Of a stretch of 46,098 nucleotides of DNA, positions 16,175 through 24,132 are shown in pieces. The stretch's first letter is position 1; the number at the start of each line of letters is the position of its first letter. The notes beneath the pieces were generated by a model. That model worked only from the letters and a program-made list of their open reading frames with translations. It was not told the origin of the DNA and did not search any database. The position numbers and the translations under genes are program-made. This DNA comes from Candidatus Poribacteria bacterium (GTDB lineage: Bacteria; Poribacteria; WGA-4E; WGA-3G): assembly GCA_009839745.1 (NCBI GenBank), contig VXPE01000080.1, forward strand, positions 1-46,098, written 5' to 3'.

Positions 16175-17329
16175 CGCATCTATTTAGATTACAACGCCAC
16201 AACACCCCTCCGTTCGGAAGTCATGGACGCAATGATGCCGTATCTCACCGAGGCATTCGGTAACGGTTCCAGCATTCACGCGTATGGACGTGAAGCACGC
16301 ACTGCTATCGACACCGCCCGTGAGCAGGTCGCCGATCTCATCGGTGCCAAAAGTCCGAGTGAGATCGTTTTCACCGGCAGCGGCACTGAAGCAGATAACC
16401 ACGCCATTAAAGGGCTGACCGAACTACAAAAGAGCCGCGGTAAGGGAAACCATATCATCACCTCCTCTGTGGAGCATCACGCCGTCTTGCATACCTGTCA
16501 ATATCTGGAGCAACGCGGTTTCGAGGTAACCTATCTCCCCGTAGACAGATACGGACGGATTCGTATTGAGCAACTTTGTGAGGCAATCCGCGACACAACA
16601 GTCTTAATCTCCATCATGCACGTTAACAACGAGAACGGCACCGTCCAACCGCTTGAAGAGATATGCGAGATCGCACAGGAACACGAGATACCGCTCCATA
16701 CCGATGCCGTGCAATCGGTCGGTAAACTGGAAATGAACGTTCAAGACCTCGGTGTGAACCTCCTGGCGTTTTCTGGACATAAGATTTACGCCCCCAAAGG
16801 CATTGGTGTCCTCTACATCCGCCGTGGTACACGACTGGCAACCCTCGTTCACGGGGGATCGCATGAACGCAACCGACGCGCCGGTTCTGAAAACGTCCCC
16901 GCCATTGTCGGCTTAGGTGCCGCTGCCGACCTTGCGAAACAGGAGCAGCACACCTATGCGCAGCACCTCGACGCTTTAACCCAAAGACTCCGCGAAGGTC
17001 TGGATGCCCACATCGATCGCCTGCACTACAACGGACACCCCGACCACTGTGCGCCCGGTACACTCAACGTTTCGTTTGAATCGGTGGAGGGTGAAAGTCT
17101 TATCTTACGCTTGGACATGGAGGGTATCTGTGTCTCGACGGGTTCCGCGTGTACCTCCGGCTCTATGGAACCCTCGCACGTCCTCGCCGCGCTCGGTTTA
17201 CCCCCGCGTTTGGCACAAGGCACCGTCCGTTTTTCCTTGGGTAGGAACACAACCGAAACCGAGATCGATGATGTCATTGCCAAATTACCGAAAGTTATCC
17301 AGCAAATGCGCACTCTGTATAGAGGATAG
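16130..17329 (+). CDS. Cysteine desulfurase, NifS/IscS family
   Basis: 399 residues. This PLP enzyme converts cysteine to alanine plus enzyme-bound persulfide for Fe-S cluster and tRNA thiolation. Visible motifs are IYLDYNATTPLRSEV, FTGSGTEADNHAIKG, SSVEHHAVLH, HTDAVQSVGK, the Schiff-base Lys218 in SGHKIYAPKG, RAGSENV, and the active-site Cys341 in STGSACTSGSMEPSHVL. The family normally starts at or just before RIYLDYN. No start codon exists between that point and the repeat, so translation must begin at the ATG 16130 inside the repeat (GGAGG about 9 nt upstream). This adds a lysine-rich 15-residue tail. No iscU or other isc/suf gene is adjacent. Confidence 0.92.
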   Translation: MHKSTSPNRKVKLKKRIYLDYNATTPLRSEVMDAMMPYLTEAFGNGSSIHAYGREARTAIDTAREQVADLIGAKSPSEIVFTGSGTEADNHAIKGLTELQKSRGKGNHIITSSVEHHAVLHTCQYLEQRGFEVTYLPVDRYGRIRIEQLCEAIRDTTVLISIMHVNNENGTVQPLEEICEIAQEHEIPLHTDAVQSVGKLEMNVQDLGVNLLAFSGHKIYAPKGIGVLYIRRGTRLATLVHGGSHERNRRAGSENVPAIVGLGAAADLAKQEQHTYAQHLDALTQRLREGLDAHIDRLHYNGHPDHCAPGTLNVSFESVEGESLILRLDMEGICVSTGSACTSGSMEPSHVLAALGLPPRLAQGTVRFSLGRNTTETEIDDVIAKLPKVIQQMRTLYRG

Positions 17330-17357
17330 ACTCTCCATGTTCACCCAACCGAGGTAG

Positions 17358-17376
17358 GTGCGGTTTCCAACCGCAC
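17358..17376. repeat. Palindrome in the gap between the desulfurase and DUF4159 genes
   Basis: GTGCGGTTTCCAACCGCAC forms an 8-bp stem with a 3-nt loop, preceded by GAGGTAG. It resembles REP-type intergenic hairpins. The rest of the 17330-17610 gap holds no recognisable gene. Confidence 0.6.
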
Positions 17377-17610
17377 TGAATCCCATCTACCAGTATCTTC
17401 GCCCTTCGGTCCATCCATAACGATAGTATATCTGCAGAAACCCTGAAAATAGCCCGTTTTTGTGCAACTTAAAATGACAAGTGTCCTTTTTCGTGCAGCT
17501 CACCCCGTATAACGACACGACTTACCGCAAATTCAGCACTTCTTTATATTGGCACAGGAATTGCTTCTACCTCCATATCAGTAATTTTAGTTGTTTGGAG
17601 GTAAGGACGC

Positions 17611-19080
17611 ATGCGCGGAAAAATAACATCGTCCGCTCTTATGAGTTCATTGGTGCTTCACATCGTCATCACGATTGTTGCTGGACTCTATCTGATCGCA
17701 CAAACCGATCAGTTTAAAGATTTGATGGGCATCGAAATTCTCTATCCCAAAGAACCACCGAAACCTAAAGTGGAAAGAAAATTCGTCGTGAAACCTATTA
17801 TTAAGCCAACGGTTCCAAGACAAAACATTGTTGTCGGACAGATTCAAGTGCAACCCCGCGTAACGACTATATTTCCTCGTGAGTCAAATTTCCAACCGCA
17901 GACAGTCCTCGAATTTTCAATCCAAACTGTTAAAGTCCAACCGCCAACAGATCCGAATGTCCGCACAGCGATCGTCCTAAATCCAACAGTGCAGACAGAT
18001 GTGATACACGGTGATTTGTTGGTATCAGATGCTCCTGATGCTCTGGCATTCTCTGCCCCTATAGTAAAAGTTCCGTCCGCTCAAGTGAGAAACGTCAGTC
18101 GCGGTATCGCAGGACGGTTGAAAGTCACGCTTGAACGCTCACCGGGGCTTTCAATGGTTGAAAACGTCGGTGCCGCACGCGATGCCCTCAGCGATGTCGT
18201 CGAAAACATCACACTTTCCAGTTACGTCGTCCCGCCCCTTCCGAAAGGTGAACCGGGTGGGCGCGTCATCGGTAAAGGCAAGGACATCCGAGGTGTCCTC
18301 CGTTTTGCACGCGTCCGGCACGATCTTTCTGACTGGTGGGCGGATGCCTCCGCGCTCAACGCATTGACCCAATGGCTCAACGAGCGGACCAAAATCAAAA
18401 CCGATATGAGCGTTGAGGGAGGTGCGGTGAAACTTAACGATGCCAACCTTTTCAAAACACCGCTCGCCTTTATGACAGGACACGACCCAGGACTCGTCCG
18501 TTCTCGGGAAATATTTGGATGGAAACACGGAACCGGTAGAATAGATGGTCGCCTCAGCCAGTCTGAAGCCGCTGGCATGCGTCGCTATCTCGTCGAGAAA
18601 GGTGGCTTCCTCGTCTTTGATGACTGCGGCGTGAACGCGCCTGCCCAGGCGATGGTTCGTCTCTTCCTCTCACAGATGCGCTACGTCATGCCTGAATATC
18701 ACGTCGAGCGGATCTCTAACAATCACGAAATCTACAACAACTTCTATGCGATGGGGGGTCCGCCTGTCGGATACGACATCTTCTGGTGGGGCACACGTCC
18801 CCCGAAACGGAACTTCCTTGAAGGTATCTCTGTCGGTGAGAAACTATCGGTTATCGTTGTCCGTCGTGATTACATGTGCGCGATGGAGACCGTCAGCTAT
18901 CCGACGCGGAGTGTCCACTATTCCCCAGGGGTCTACCGGTTTATGACGAACGTTGTGGTGTATGCGCTGACACACGGCTCGATTTCCGATTACTCGGGTT
19001 ATGTTCCTGAGTCCGTGCTCACTGAAAAAGAGCTTCCGACGCGTCCACCTGCCGCTGCGAAGGTCGGTGGTTTCGAGTAG
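17611..19080 (+). CDS. Membrane-anchored DUF4159 protein
   Basis: 489 residues. An N-terminal transmembrane helix (SSLVLHIVITIVAGLYLIA) is followed by a Pro/Lys/Val-rich stretch to about residue 200, reminiscent of TonB-type periplasmic linkers. The C-terminal half is DUF4159: FARVRHDLSDWWADASALNA, LNERTKIKTDMS, PLAFMTGHDPG, MRRYLVEKGGFLVFDDCG, RYVMPEYHVERISNNHEIY, and EGISVGEKLSVIVVRRDYMCA. DUF4159 proteins are often encoded near MoxR/BatA-type genes and their biochemical role is unknown; none of those partners is here. GGAGG lies 10 nt before the ATG. Confidence 0.8.
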   Translation: MRGKITSSALMSSLVLHIVITIVAGLYLIAQTDQFKDLMGIEILYPKEPPKPKVERKFVVKPIIKPTVPRQNIVVGQIQVQPRVTTIFPRESNFQPQTVLEFSIQTVKVQPPTDPNVRTAIVLNPTVQTDVIHGDLLVSDAPDALAFSAPIVKVPSAQVRNVSRGIAGRLKVTLERSPGLSMVENVGAARDALSDVVENITLSSYVVPPLPKGEPGGRVIGKGKDIRGVLRFARVRHDLSDWWADASALNALTQWLNERTKIKTDMSVEGGAVKLNDANLFKTPLAFMTGHDPGLVRSREIFGWKHGTGRIDGRLSQSEAAGMRRYLVEKGGFLVFDDCGVNAPAQAMVRLFLSQMRYVMPEYHVERISNNHEIYNNFYAMGGPPVGYDIFWWGTRPPKRNFLEGISVGEKLSVIVVRRDYMCAMETVSYPTRSVHYSPGVYRFMTNVVVYALTHGSISDYSGYVPESVLTEKELPTRPPAAAKVGGFE

Positions 19081-19089
19081 TATCTTCCC

Positions 19090-19118
19090 TTGACGGTTTT
19101 TGTCAATCATGTTATTAT
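19090..19118 (+). promoter_or_regulatory. Promoter ahead of the enolase-superfamily gene cluster
   Basis: TTGACG (19090-19095) and TATTAT (19113-19118) with 17 bp spacing, about 120 nt upstream of the start at 19245. The remaining leader holds CAACAACGGCGC and GGCGGACAATTAAAAAC, degenerate versions of the right-end repeat modules seen elsewhere. Confidence 0.55.
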
Positions 19119-19244
19119 CAATATTCAATCTATAGAAAACTTAGTGGGATGCCGTGAGCAAGCAACAACGGCGCTTGCGGACCTTAAGCAATAACCATTA
19201 AGTCATCAACCGCGTTATTTCGCGCTTGGCGGACAATTAAAAAC

Positions 19245-20348
19245 ATGAAAATTCGATGTATTAATGCCTATCAAGTTGACCTTCCACTCTATGAAGGGAG
19301 CTACAATTGGTCAGGCGGGAAATCTGTATCCGTATTTGACAGCACCATCGTCTCAATTGAAACGGACGAAAGCATCACCGGCTACGGCGAGGTGTGTCCA
19401 CTTGGACCCTTTTATCTCCCCGCCTATGCGTCGGGGACCCGCACTGGAATCGCCGAACTCGCACCGCATCTCATCGGTGAAGATCCAACACAACTGCTCC
19501 CACTCAACCACCGCATGGACACCGCACTCAAGGGGCATCCGTATGTGAAATCAGCAATCGACATGGCGTGTTGGGATATTCTCGGCAAGGTTTCAAACCA
19601 ATCGGTCTGCACCCTTCTCGGCGGACGGTATGGGTCAGATTTCATGCTGTATCGCGCGATTTCGCAACAATCTCCCGACGAGATGGCGGCAAAGGTCGCC
19701 ACCTATCGTGCGGAAGGATACCGCAAATTCCAGTTGAAAGTCGGCAGCGATCCGAACACCGATATCGAACGTATCCGAGCGGTTGCCGAACTGATGCAAC
19801 CCGGAGATGTCCTCATCGCGGATGCGAATACGGGTTGGTTGATGCACGAAGCCGCTCGTGTCGTCCAAGGCGTGCGCGATGTAGATGTCTATATCGAACA
19901 ACCCTGTCTCTCCTACGAAGAATGCCTTGCTATCCGTCAGCGGACAGGTCACCCCTTTGTGCTTGACGAGACGATAGACAGTATTCACGCCCTGTTACGC
20001 GGTCATGCCGATCGGGGGATGGATGTCGTCAACATTAAGATTAGCAAATTCGGCGGACTGACCAAAGCGAAACTCGCCAGAGACCTATGCGTTGAACTCG
20101 GCATTGCGATGACAATTGAGGATAGCTGGGGGGGCGACATTACAACCGCCGCCATTGCACATCTTGCACACAGTACACCGACAGCGTTTCTCTTCACGGC
20201 GACAGATTTCAACAGTTACGTCACCGTCAGTACGGCGGAAGGTGCACCGCAACGCACCAACGGCAGGATGGCAGCCTCAACACAACCCGGCTTAGGCATT
20301 ATTCCTGATATGGATATATTAGGCGAAGCGGTGGTTCACACAGAGTAA
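19245..20348 (+). CDS. Enolase-superfamily (mandelate racemase/muconate lactonizing) enzyme, probable cis-3-hydroxy-L-proline dehydratase
   Basis: 367 residues. Superfamily signatures are present: the capping-domain opening [31 protein letters not shown], the base lysine in FQLKVGSDP, metal ligands in [15 protein letters not shown] and VLDETID, and the second base lysine in [14 protein letters not shown]. Characterised cis-3-hydroxy-L-proline dehydratases of this superfamily use a lysine on each barrel face and are encoded near ornithine cyclodeaminase-type pyrroline-2-carboxylate reductases, exactly the next gene here. The product would be delta1-pyrroline-2-carboxylate. Other MR-family substrates (proline betaine epimerisation, sugar acids) remain possible. 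A GGCGG-type site in repeat-derived sequence precedes the ATG. Confidence 0.65.
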   Translation: MKIRCINAYQVDLPLYEGSYNWSGGKSVSVFDSTIVSIETDESITGYGEVCPLGPFYLPAYASGTRTGIAELAPHLIGEDPTQLLPLNHRMDTALKGHPYVKSAIDMACWDILGKVSNQSVCTLLGGRYGSDFMLYRAISQQSPDEMAAKVATYRAEGYRKFQLKVGSDPNTDIERIRAVAELMQPGDVLIADANTGWLMHEAARVVQGVRDVDVYIEQPCLSYEECLAIRQRTGHPFVLDETIDSIHALLRGHADRGMDVVNIKISKFGGLTKAKLARDLCVELGIAMTIEDSWGGDITTAAIAHLAHSTPTAFLFTATDFNSYVTVSTAEGAPQRTNGRMAASTQPGLGIIPDMDILGEAVVHTE

Positions 20349-20514
20349 AGGAGGGTTTTCGTAGCTCCATATCCGCCCTTATCAGACAGCAGCGCGTGAT
20401 TATCTCGTTCCTACGGAAAGGATAGCACGTAATGTAATGGAGTGCGGGTCTAAGAAACGCACGCAAAAGTCTTAACGCACGTTGTTTAACCGCAAGGAAT
20501 AATTAAAAAATTGT

Positions 20515-21477
20515 ATGCAGATCAGAATTTTATCCGCCGCAGATGTCCGAACAGCCTTGCCGATGCCCAAAGCAATTGATGCGATGCGGCACGCCTACGG
20601 TCAACTTTCAGCAGGCAAAGTGACCGCGCCCCCACGACAGCACATCTCCACTGACAAAGGCGTTACCCTCTTAATGCCTGCCCATCTCCCCGAACGCCGT
20701 GAGTTCGGCATCAAAGTTGTCTCGGTTTACGACGACAATCCGAACCTCGACTTGCCCCGTATCACGGCGACAGTCTTAGTGCTTGACCCAGCGACAGGAC
20801 TCCCAAAAGCATTCATGGACGGTAGCAGTCTCACCGCTATCCGAACGGGAGCTGGGGGTGGCGTAGCAGCGGACCTGCTTGCTCGACCGGACGCGAAAAC
20901 GGTTGGCTTATTCGGAGCAGGTGTCCAAGCGCGGGCGCAATTGCAGGCAGTGATGGCGGTCAGAGACATCGCGAGCGTCAATCTCATCAGTCGAACAGAA
21001 GCCGCCGCGCAACAACTCGCCACTGAAATCACAGCGTGGAAGGATGCCCCGAAAGTCAACCGCGTATCAAATCCTCAACAGGTCGTAGAGGACGCTGACA
21101 TCGTTATTTGTGCGACGACCTCGGCAACCCCACTTTTTGACGGCAATGCCCTGCGACCGGGGACACACATCACAGCCGTTGGCACGTTTGTGCCAGAAAA
21201 ACGGGAGGTTGATACAACGACCCTAAGGAGGTCAAACCGAATCGTCGTCGATTCGCGGGAAGCCTGTTTGGAAGAGGCGGGAGACCTGATTATTCCGAAC
21301 GCTACAATTGACGCGGAAATCGGTGAAATCGTCAACGGCAACAAGTGGGGACGCCAATCAGACGACGAAATCACGTTTTTCAAATCGGTAGGTGTGGCGG
21401 TGCAAGATGCAGTCGCAGGATCCGTAATCCTTGCAGAAGCAGAAGCCAAAGGACTGGGCACCCTCGTTGCTTTTTAA
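20515..21477 (+). CDS. Ornithine cyclodeaminase/mu-crystallin family, probable pyrroline-2-carboxylate (ketimine) reductase
   Basis: 320 residues, typical length. It has an N-terminal substrate domain (MPKAIDAMRHAYGQLSAGKV, PPRQHI, FGIKVVSVYDDNP) and SLTAIRTGAGGGVAADLLA. The Rossmann motif VGLFGAGVQARAQLQA follows, then DIVICATTSATPLFDG and VDSREACLEEAGDLIIP. Family members act as ornithine cyclodeaminase, alanine dehydrogenase or ketimine reductase. Beside a putative 3-hydroxyproline dehydratase, NAD(P)H reduction of pyrroline-2-carboxylate to L-proline is the best-fitting role. The leader (20349-20514) contains GCACGTAATGTAATGGAGTGC, a hairpin module of the repeat family, and ACCGCAAGGAATAATTAAAA. 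The final Phe-TAA lies in the next repeat. Confidence 0.72.
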   Translation: MQIRILSAADVRTALPMPKAIDAMRHAYGQLSAGKVTAPPRQHISTDKGVTLLMPAHLPERREFGIKVVSVYDDNPNLDLPRITATVLVLDPATGLPKAFMDGSSLTAIRTGAGGGVAADLLARPDAKTVGLFGAGVQARAQLQAVMAVRDIASVNLISRTEAAAQQLATEITAWKDAPKVNRVSNPQQVVEDADIVICATTSATPLFDGNALRPGTHITAVGTFVPEKREVDTTTLRRSNRIVVDSREACLEEAGDLIIPNATIDAEIGEIVNGNKWGRQSDDEITFFKSVGVAVQDAVAGSVILAEAEAKGLGTLVAF

Positions 21478-21768
21478 TTTTACCTTGCGGTTCGGTCAAG
21501 TGGGTTGTGTGTTGGAAGTGCCTTTGCGTAGACCTAGGGGAAACACCCAAGCAAAAAACCCTGCGTGTTTTTGATAGGGTATTTCTGCGTATTGTTGCAG
21601 GCTACGGATTGGAGGCATAATTCAATTGACAAAAAAAAGCGGATCGTATAAAATGCAAAAAATAAAAAAGCCAGAAATCGCAAGCCCGTAATGAAATGGA
21701 GGGCGACTCTACGGAGATCAACCTGAACGACCAACCCATCTCAACGAACCGCAAGGAAAATTAAAAAC
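21471..21768. repeat. Modular intergenic repeat, full-length copy (type A arms)
   Basis: The left arm starts TTTTTAATTTTACCTTGCGG and continues TTCGGTCAAGTGGGTTG (to about 21507). The right arm (21731-21768) is its imperfect reverse complement, ending ACCGCAAGGAAAATTAAAAAC, so the terminal inverted repeats extend about 37 bp. Inside are a TGCGTATTGTTGCAGGCTAC module (about 21587-21606) and a GCCCGTAATGAAATGGAGGGC hairpin (about 21683-21703). The element fills the whole space between the reductase stop, which it supplies, and the ATG at 21769. Confidence 0.85.
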
Positions 21769-22842
21769 ATGGAAAAAACGCATCTACTTCAGGCACCACA
21801 CCTGCACGCAATCGCACGCAACCTCTTCGTCGCCGCCGGTGCATCGCGACACATTGCAGAGGATGTCTCCGAAATCCTCGTCAACGCCAACCTCGCGGGT
21901 CACGACTCACACGGCGTGCTCCGCGTTCCGGCGTATCTACGTGGCATTGATGCCGGACAATTGGACCCCACTGCGGAACCCGAAGTCCTCGCAGAGACTC
22001 CGAATACCTTACGTGTTGATGGGCAACGCAGCTTCGGACACTACGTCTCACGCTGGTCAATTAGCAAAGCGATAGAGAAGGCAAAAACCGCTGTCTCCTG
22101 CTCTGTCAGCATCAGCAATACTGGGCATATCGGACGCTTGGGTGAGTATGCAGAAGCGGCGGCAAAAGCCGGATGCATCGGACTCATCAGCGTTGGCTCA
22201 GGCGGCAAAGGCGGAGGTCCGACAGTCCCTTACGGCGGTGCACAAGGCACTTTCAGCACAAATCCTATCGCTTTAGGGGTGCCAACCGGCGATGACGGTC
22301 CCTTTATCGTTGACTACGCAACAAGCGTGATTGCCGAGGGAAAGATACAGGTCGCCCGGAGCAAAGGCATCGACTTACCGGAGGGGTGTATTCTCGACAA
22401 AAACGGGATGCCGAGTGTCAAACCTGCTGACTTCTACGATGGTGGCGCACTTCTCGCATTCGGAAAACACAAAGGCTACGCCCTCGCGATGTTCACCTGC
22501 CTCCTCGGGGGATTGGCGGGGACTTATGACACAGAAAGCGGCAGGATGGGCGGCATTTTCATGCAAGCCATAGATGTCAACGCCTTCACACCGGTTGCGG
22601 AATACCAGAAAGGCGTGCGCGCCTTCTTAGATAGCATTAAGTCTACCCCCCCAGCACAAGGTTTCGATGAAGTCCTCGTCCCCGGTGATTTTGAACACCG
22701 ATTCCGCACACAGCGGTTAGTAGAAGGGGTTGAAATACCCGATACCATCTACAACCAACTTCAAGCGTGTGCAGACAAACTCGGCGTTTCCATCGGCGAG
22801 GACACTGTTGAGGAAGACGACAAGGCACACTACGGTTTTTAA
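21769..22842 (+). CDS. Ldh-family (malate/L-lactate/sulfolactate dehydrogenase-like) oxidoreductase, copy 1
   Basis: 357 residues. Signatures: ANLAGHDSHGVLRVPAYLRGI with the conserved His pair, ISNTGHIGRLGEYAE, GTFSTNPIALGVPTGDDGPF, FGKHKGYALAMFTCLLGGLAG and VPGDFEHRFR. The family uses NAD(P)H and includes 2-oxoacid dehydrogenases and pyrroline/piperideine-2-carboxylate reductases. Next to the enolase-family and cyclodeaminase-family genes, a role in reducing pyrroline-2-carboxylate or a related 2-keto/imino acid is plausible. AAGGA lies 11 nt before the ATG, inside the repeat arm. A paralogue follows at 23049. Confidence 0.85.
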   Translation: MEKTHLLQAPHLHAIARNLFVAAGASRHIAEDVSEILVNANLAGHDSHGVLRVPAYLRGIDAGQLDPTAEPEVLAETPNTLRVDGQRSFGHYVSRWSISKAIEKAKTAVSCSVSISNTGHIGRLGEYAEAAAKAGCIGLISVGSGGKGGGPTVPYGGAQGTFSTNPIALGVPTGDDGPFIVDYATSVIAEGKIQVARSKGIDLPEGCILDKNGMPSVKPADFYDGGALLAFGKHKGYALAMFTCLLGGLAGTYDTESGRMGGIFMQAIDVNAFTPVAEYQKGVRAFLDSIKSTPPAQGFDEVLVPGDFEHRFRTQRLVEGVEIPDTIYNQLQACADKLGVSIGEDTVEEDDKAHYGF

Positions 22843-23048
22843 TTATACCTTGCGGAGTAACGAGGGACGTTTGGACTTTGACGGGCGTTTCTCAAATCCG
22901 CCTGCGTGTTTTTGCGAATCAGAATCAACGGTATGAAGCCCGTGTGGGCTTCCCCGGGTATGAATGCCGTGTGGCATTCCCCGGGGTATTTCTGCGTATT
23001 GTTGCAGGCTACGGGTTTGTTTAAAGAGCGCAAAGGAAAATGTAAAAT
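22836..23048. repeat. Modular intergenic repeat with two tandem hairpins
   Basis: The left arm TTTTTAATTATACCTTGCGG (22836-22855) supplies the Phe-TAA end of Ldh copy 1. The degenerate right arm GCAAAGGAAAATGTAAAAT (23030-23048) supplies the Shine-Dalgarno for copy 2. Between them lie the tandem GTGT-loop hairpins (22935-22979) and TTTCTGCGTATTGTTGCAGG (22989-23008), which is shared with copies near 21581, 16065 and 40412. Confidence 0.8.
22935..22979. repeat. Two tandem hairpins with covarying stems and identical GTGT loops
   Basis: GAAGCCC-GTGT-GGGCTTC (22935-22952) and GAATGCC-GTGT-GGCATTC (22962-22979) are perfect 7-bp stems with the same tetraloop and the same flanks (TAT before, CCCCGGG after). 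The stems differ at two positions each side, and both changes are compensated. Confidence 0.85.
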
Positions 23049-24086
23049 ATGCAAAGACATATATTTGAAGTCGCACACCTTCAGGCATTCACAAGCAACC
23101 TATTTGTAGCGGCAGGCGCACCACAGCACATCGCTGATAACGTTGCCGAGATTCTGATAAAAGCGAATCTCGCTGGACACGATTCACACGGCGTGCTTCG
23201 GATTCCCTCCTATCTCGACGGGATTGAGGGCGGCGGGATCCGTCCCGATGCTGAGCCAGATGTGTTACAGGAAACCGACAATACACTCCATATTGACGGT
23301 AGGAACGGCTTCGGACACTATACTGCTCGTTCTGCGATCCGACGCGCAATCGAAAAAGCGAAAATCGGTCGGACCTGTTTTGCGACGCTCACCCGGACGG
23401 GACATATCGGTAGAGTCGGGGAATACGCACAAGAAGCCGCTGAAGCCGGATATATTGGAATCGTCACTGTCGGTGGCGGTTCAAAAGGTGGCGGACGCAT
23501 TCTCCCTTTCGGTGGCGCGGTTGGCGCGCTCGGCACGAACCCGATCGCCATCGGTGTCCCTACAGGGGATGATGTCCCCTTCCTGATCGACTTCGCAACC
23601 AGCATGATCGCAAACGGTAAAACCTACGTTGCTGACAGCGAAAACCGGGATCTCCCGGAAGGATGCGTTGTTGACAAACACGGAAATCCTACCATCAAAA
23701 CCGATGAATACCGCGATGGTGGACATCTCCTCGCTTTTGGGAGACATAAAGGGTATGCCCTTTCTCTTTTTGTGGCACTGCTCGGGGGATTGGGAGGCGT
23801 GTTCAATACTGAAGCCGGACAGATGGGGGGTCTTTACATGCAAGTGATTGATGTCAACGCGTTTACACCCCTTGAAGAATATCAAAAAGGGGTGCGTGCG
23901 TTTTTAGATACAATCAAGGCGACACCGCCTGCATCCGGTTTCGATGAGGTATTCGTCCCGGGGGACTTTGAAGCGAATACTCGAGCACATCGTCTCGCAA
24001 ACGGCATTGATATACCCGATACCATCTATCAGCAACTCCGAGAATGTGCCGAAAAATGGGATGTTCCGATGGTACAAACCCGGTAG
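23049..24086 (+). CDS. Ldh-family oxidoreductase, copy 2
   Basis: 345 residues, clearly paralogous to copy 1 along its full length. Shared features include ANLAGHDSHGVLRIPSYLDGI, LTRTGHIGRVGEYAQEAAEAG, ALGTNPIAIGVPTGDD, FGRHKGYALSLFVALLGGLGG, MGGLYMQVIDVNAFTPLEEYQKGVRAF and VPGDFEANTR. Divergence is high enough that the duplication is not recent. The copies could act on different 2-keto or cyclic imino acids. AAAGGA lies 11 nt before the ATG. The WD40-metzincin gene follows after 46 nt. Confidence 0.85.
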   Translation: MQRHIFEVAHLQAFTSNLFVAAGAPQHIADNVAEILIKANLAGHDSHGVLRIPSYLDGIEGGGIRPDAEPDVLQETDNTLHIDGRNGFGHYTARSAIRRAIEKAKIGRTCFATLTRTGHIGRVGEYAQEAAEAGYIGIVTVGGGSKGGGRILPFGGAVGALGTNPIAIGVPTGDDVPFLIDFATSMIANGKTYVADSENRDLPEGCVVDKHGNPTIKTDEYRDGGHLLAFGRHKGYALSLFVALLGGLGGVFNTEAGQMGGLYMQVIDVNAFTPLEEYQKGVRAFLDTIKATPPASGFDEVFVPGDFEANTRAHRLANGIDIPDTIYQQLRECAEKWDVPMVQTR

Positions 24087-24132
24087 TTTCAGCTCGTGAT
24101 GGAGCGGTGCCGAGAGGTCAATCGTTAGAAAT

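Noticed and set aside
15906-16263. ORFs on both strands inside the repeat at 15850-16174
   Set aside because: They read through repeat arms and hairpins (for example LILPCGSVRWI from the arm) and have no independent start signals or protein-like composition. The same peptides recur wherever the repeat occurs.
21769-24086. Tandem Ldh genes as an assembly duplication
   Set aside because: The two proteins differ at a large share of positions and the intervening repeat copies are not identical, so this is a genuine old gene duplication or separate acquisition.
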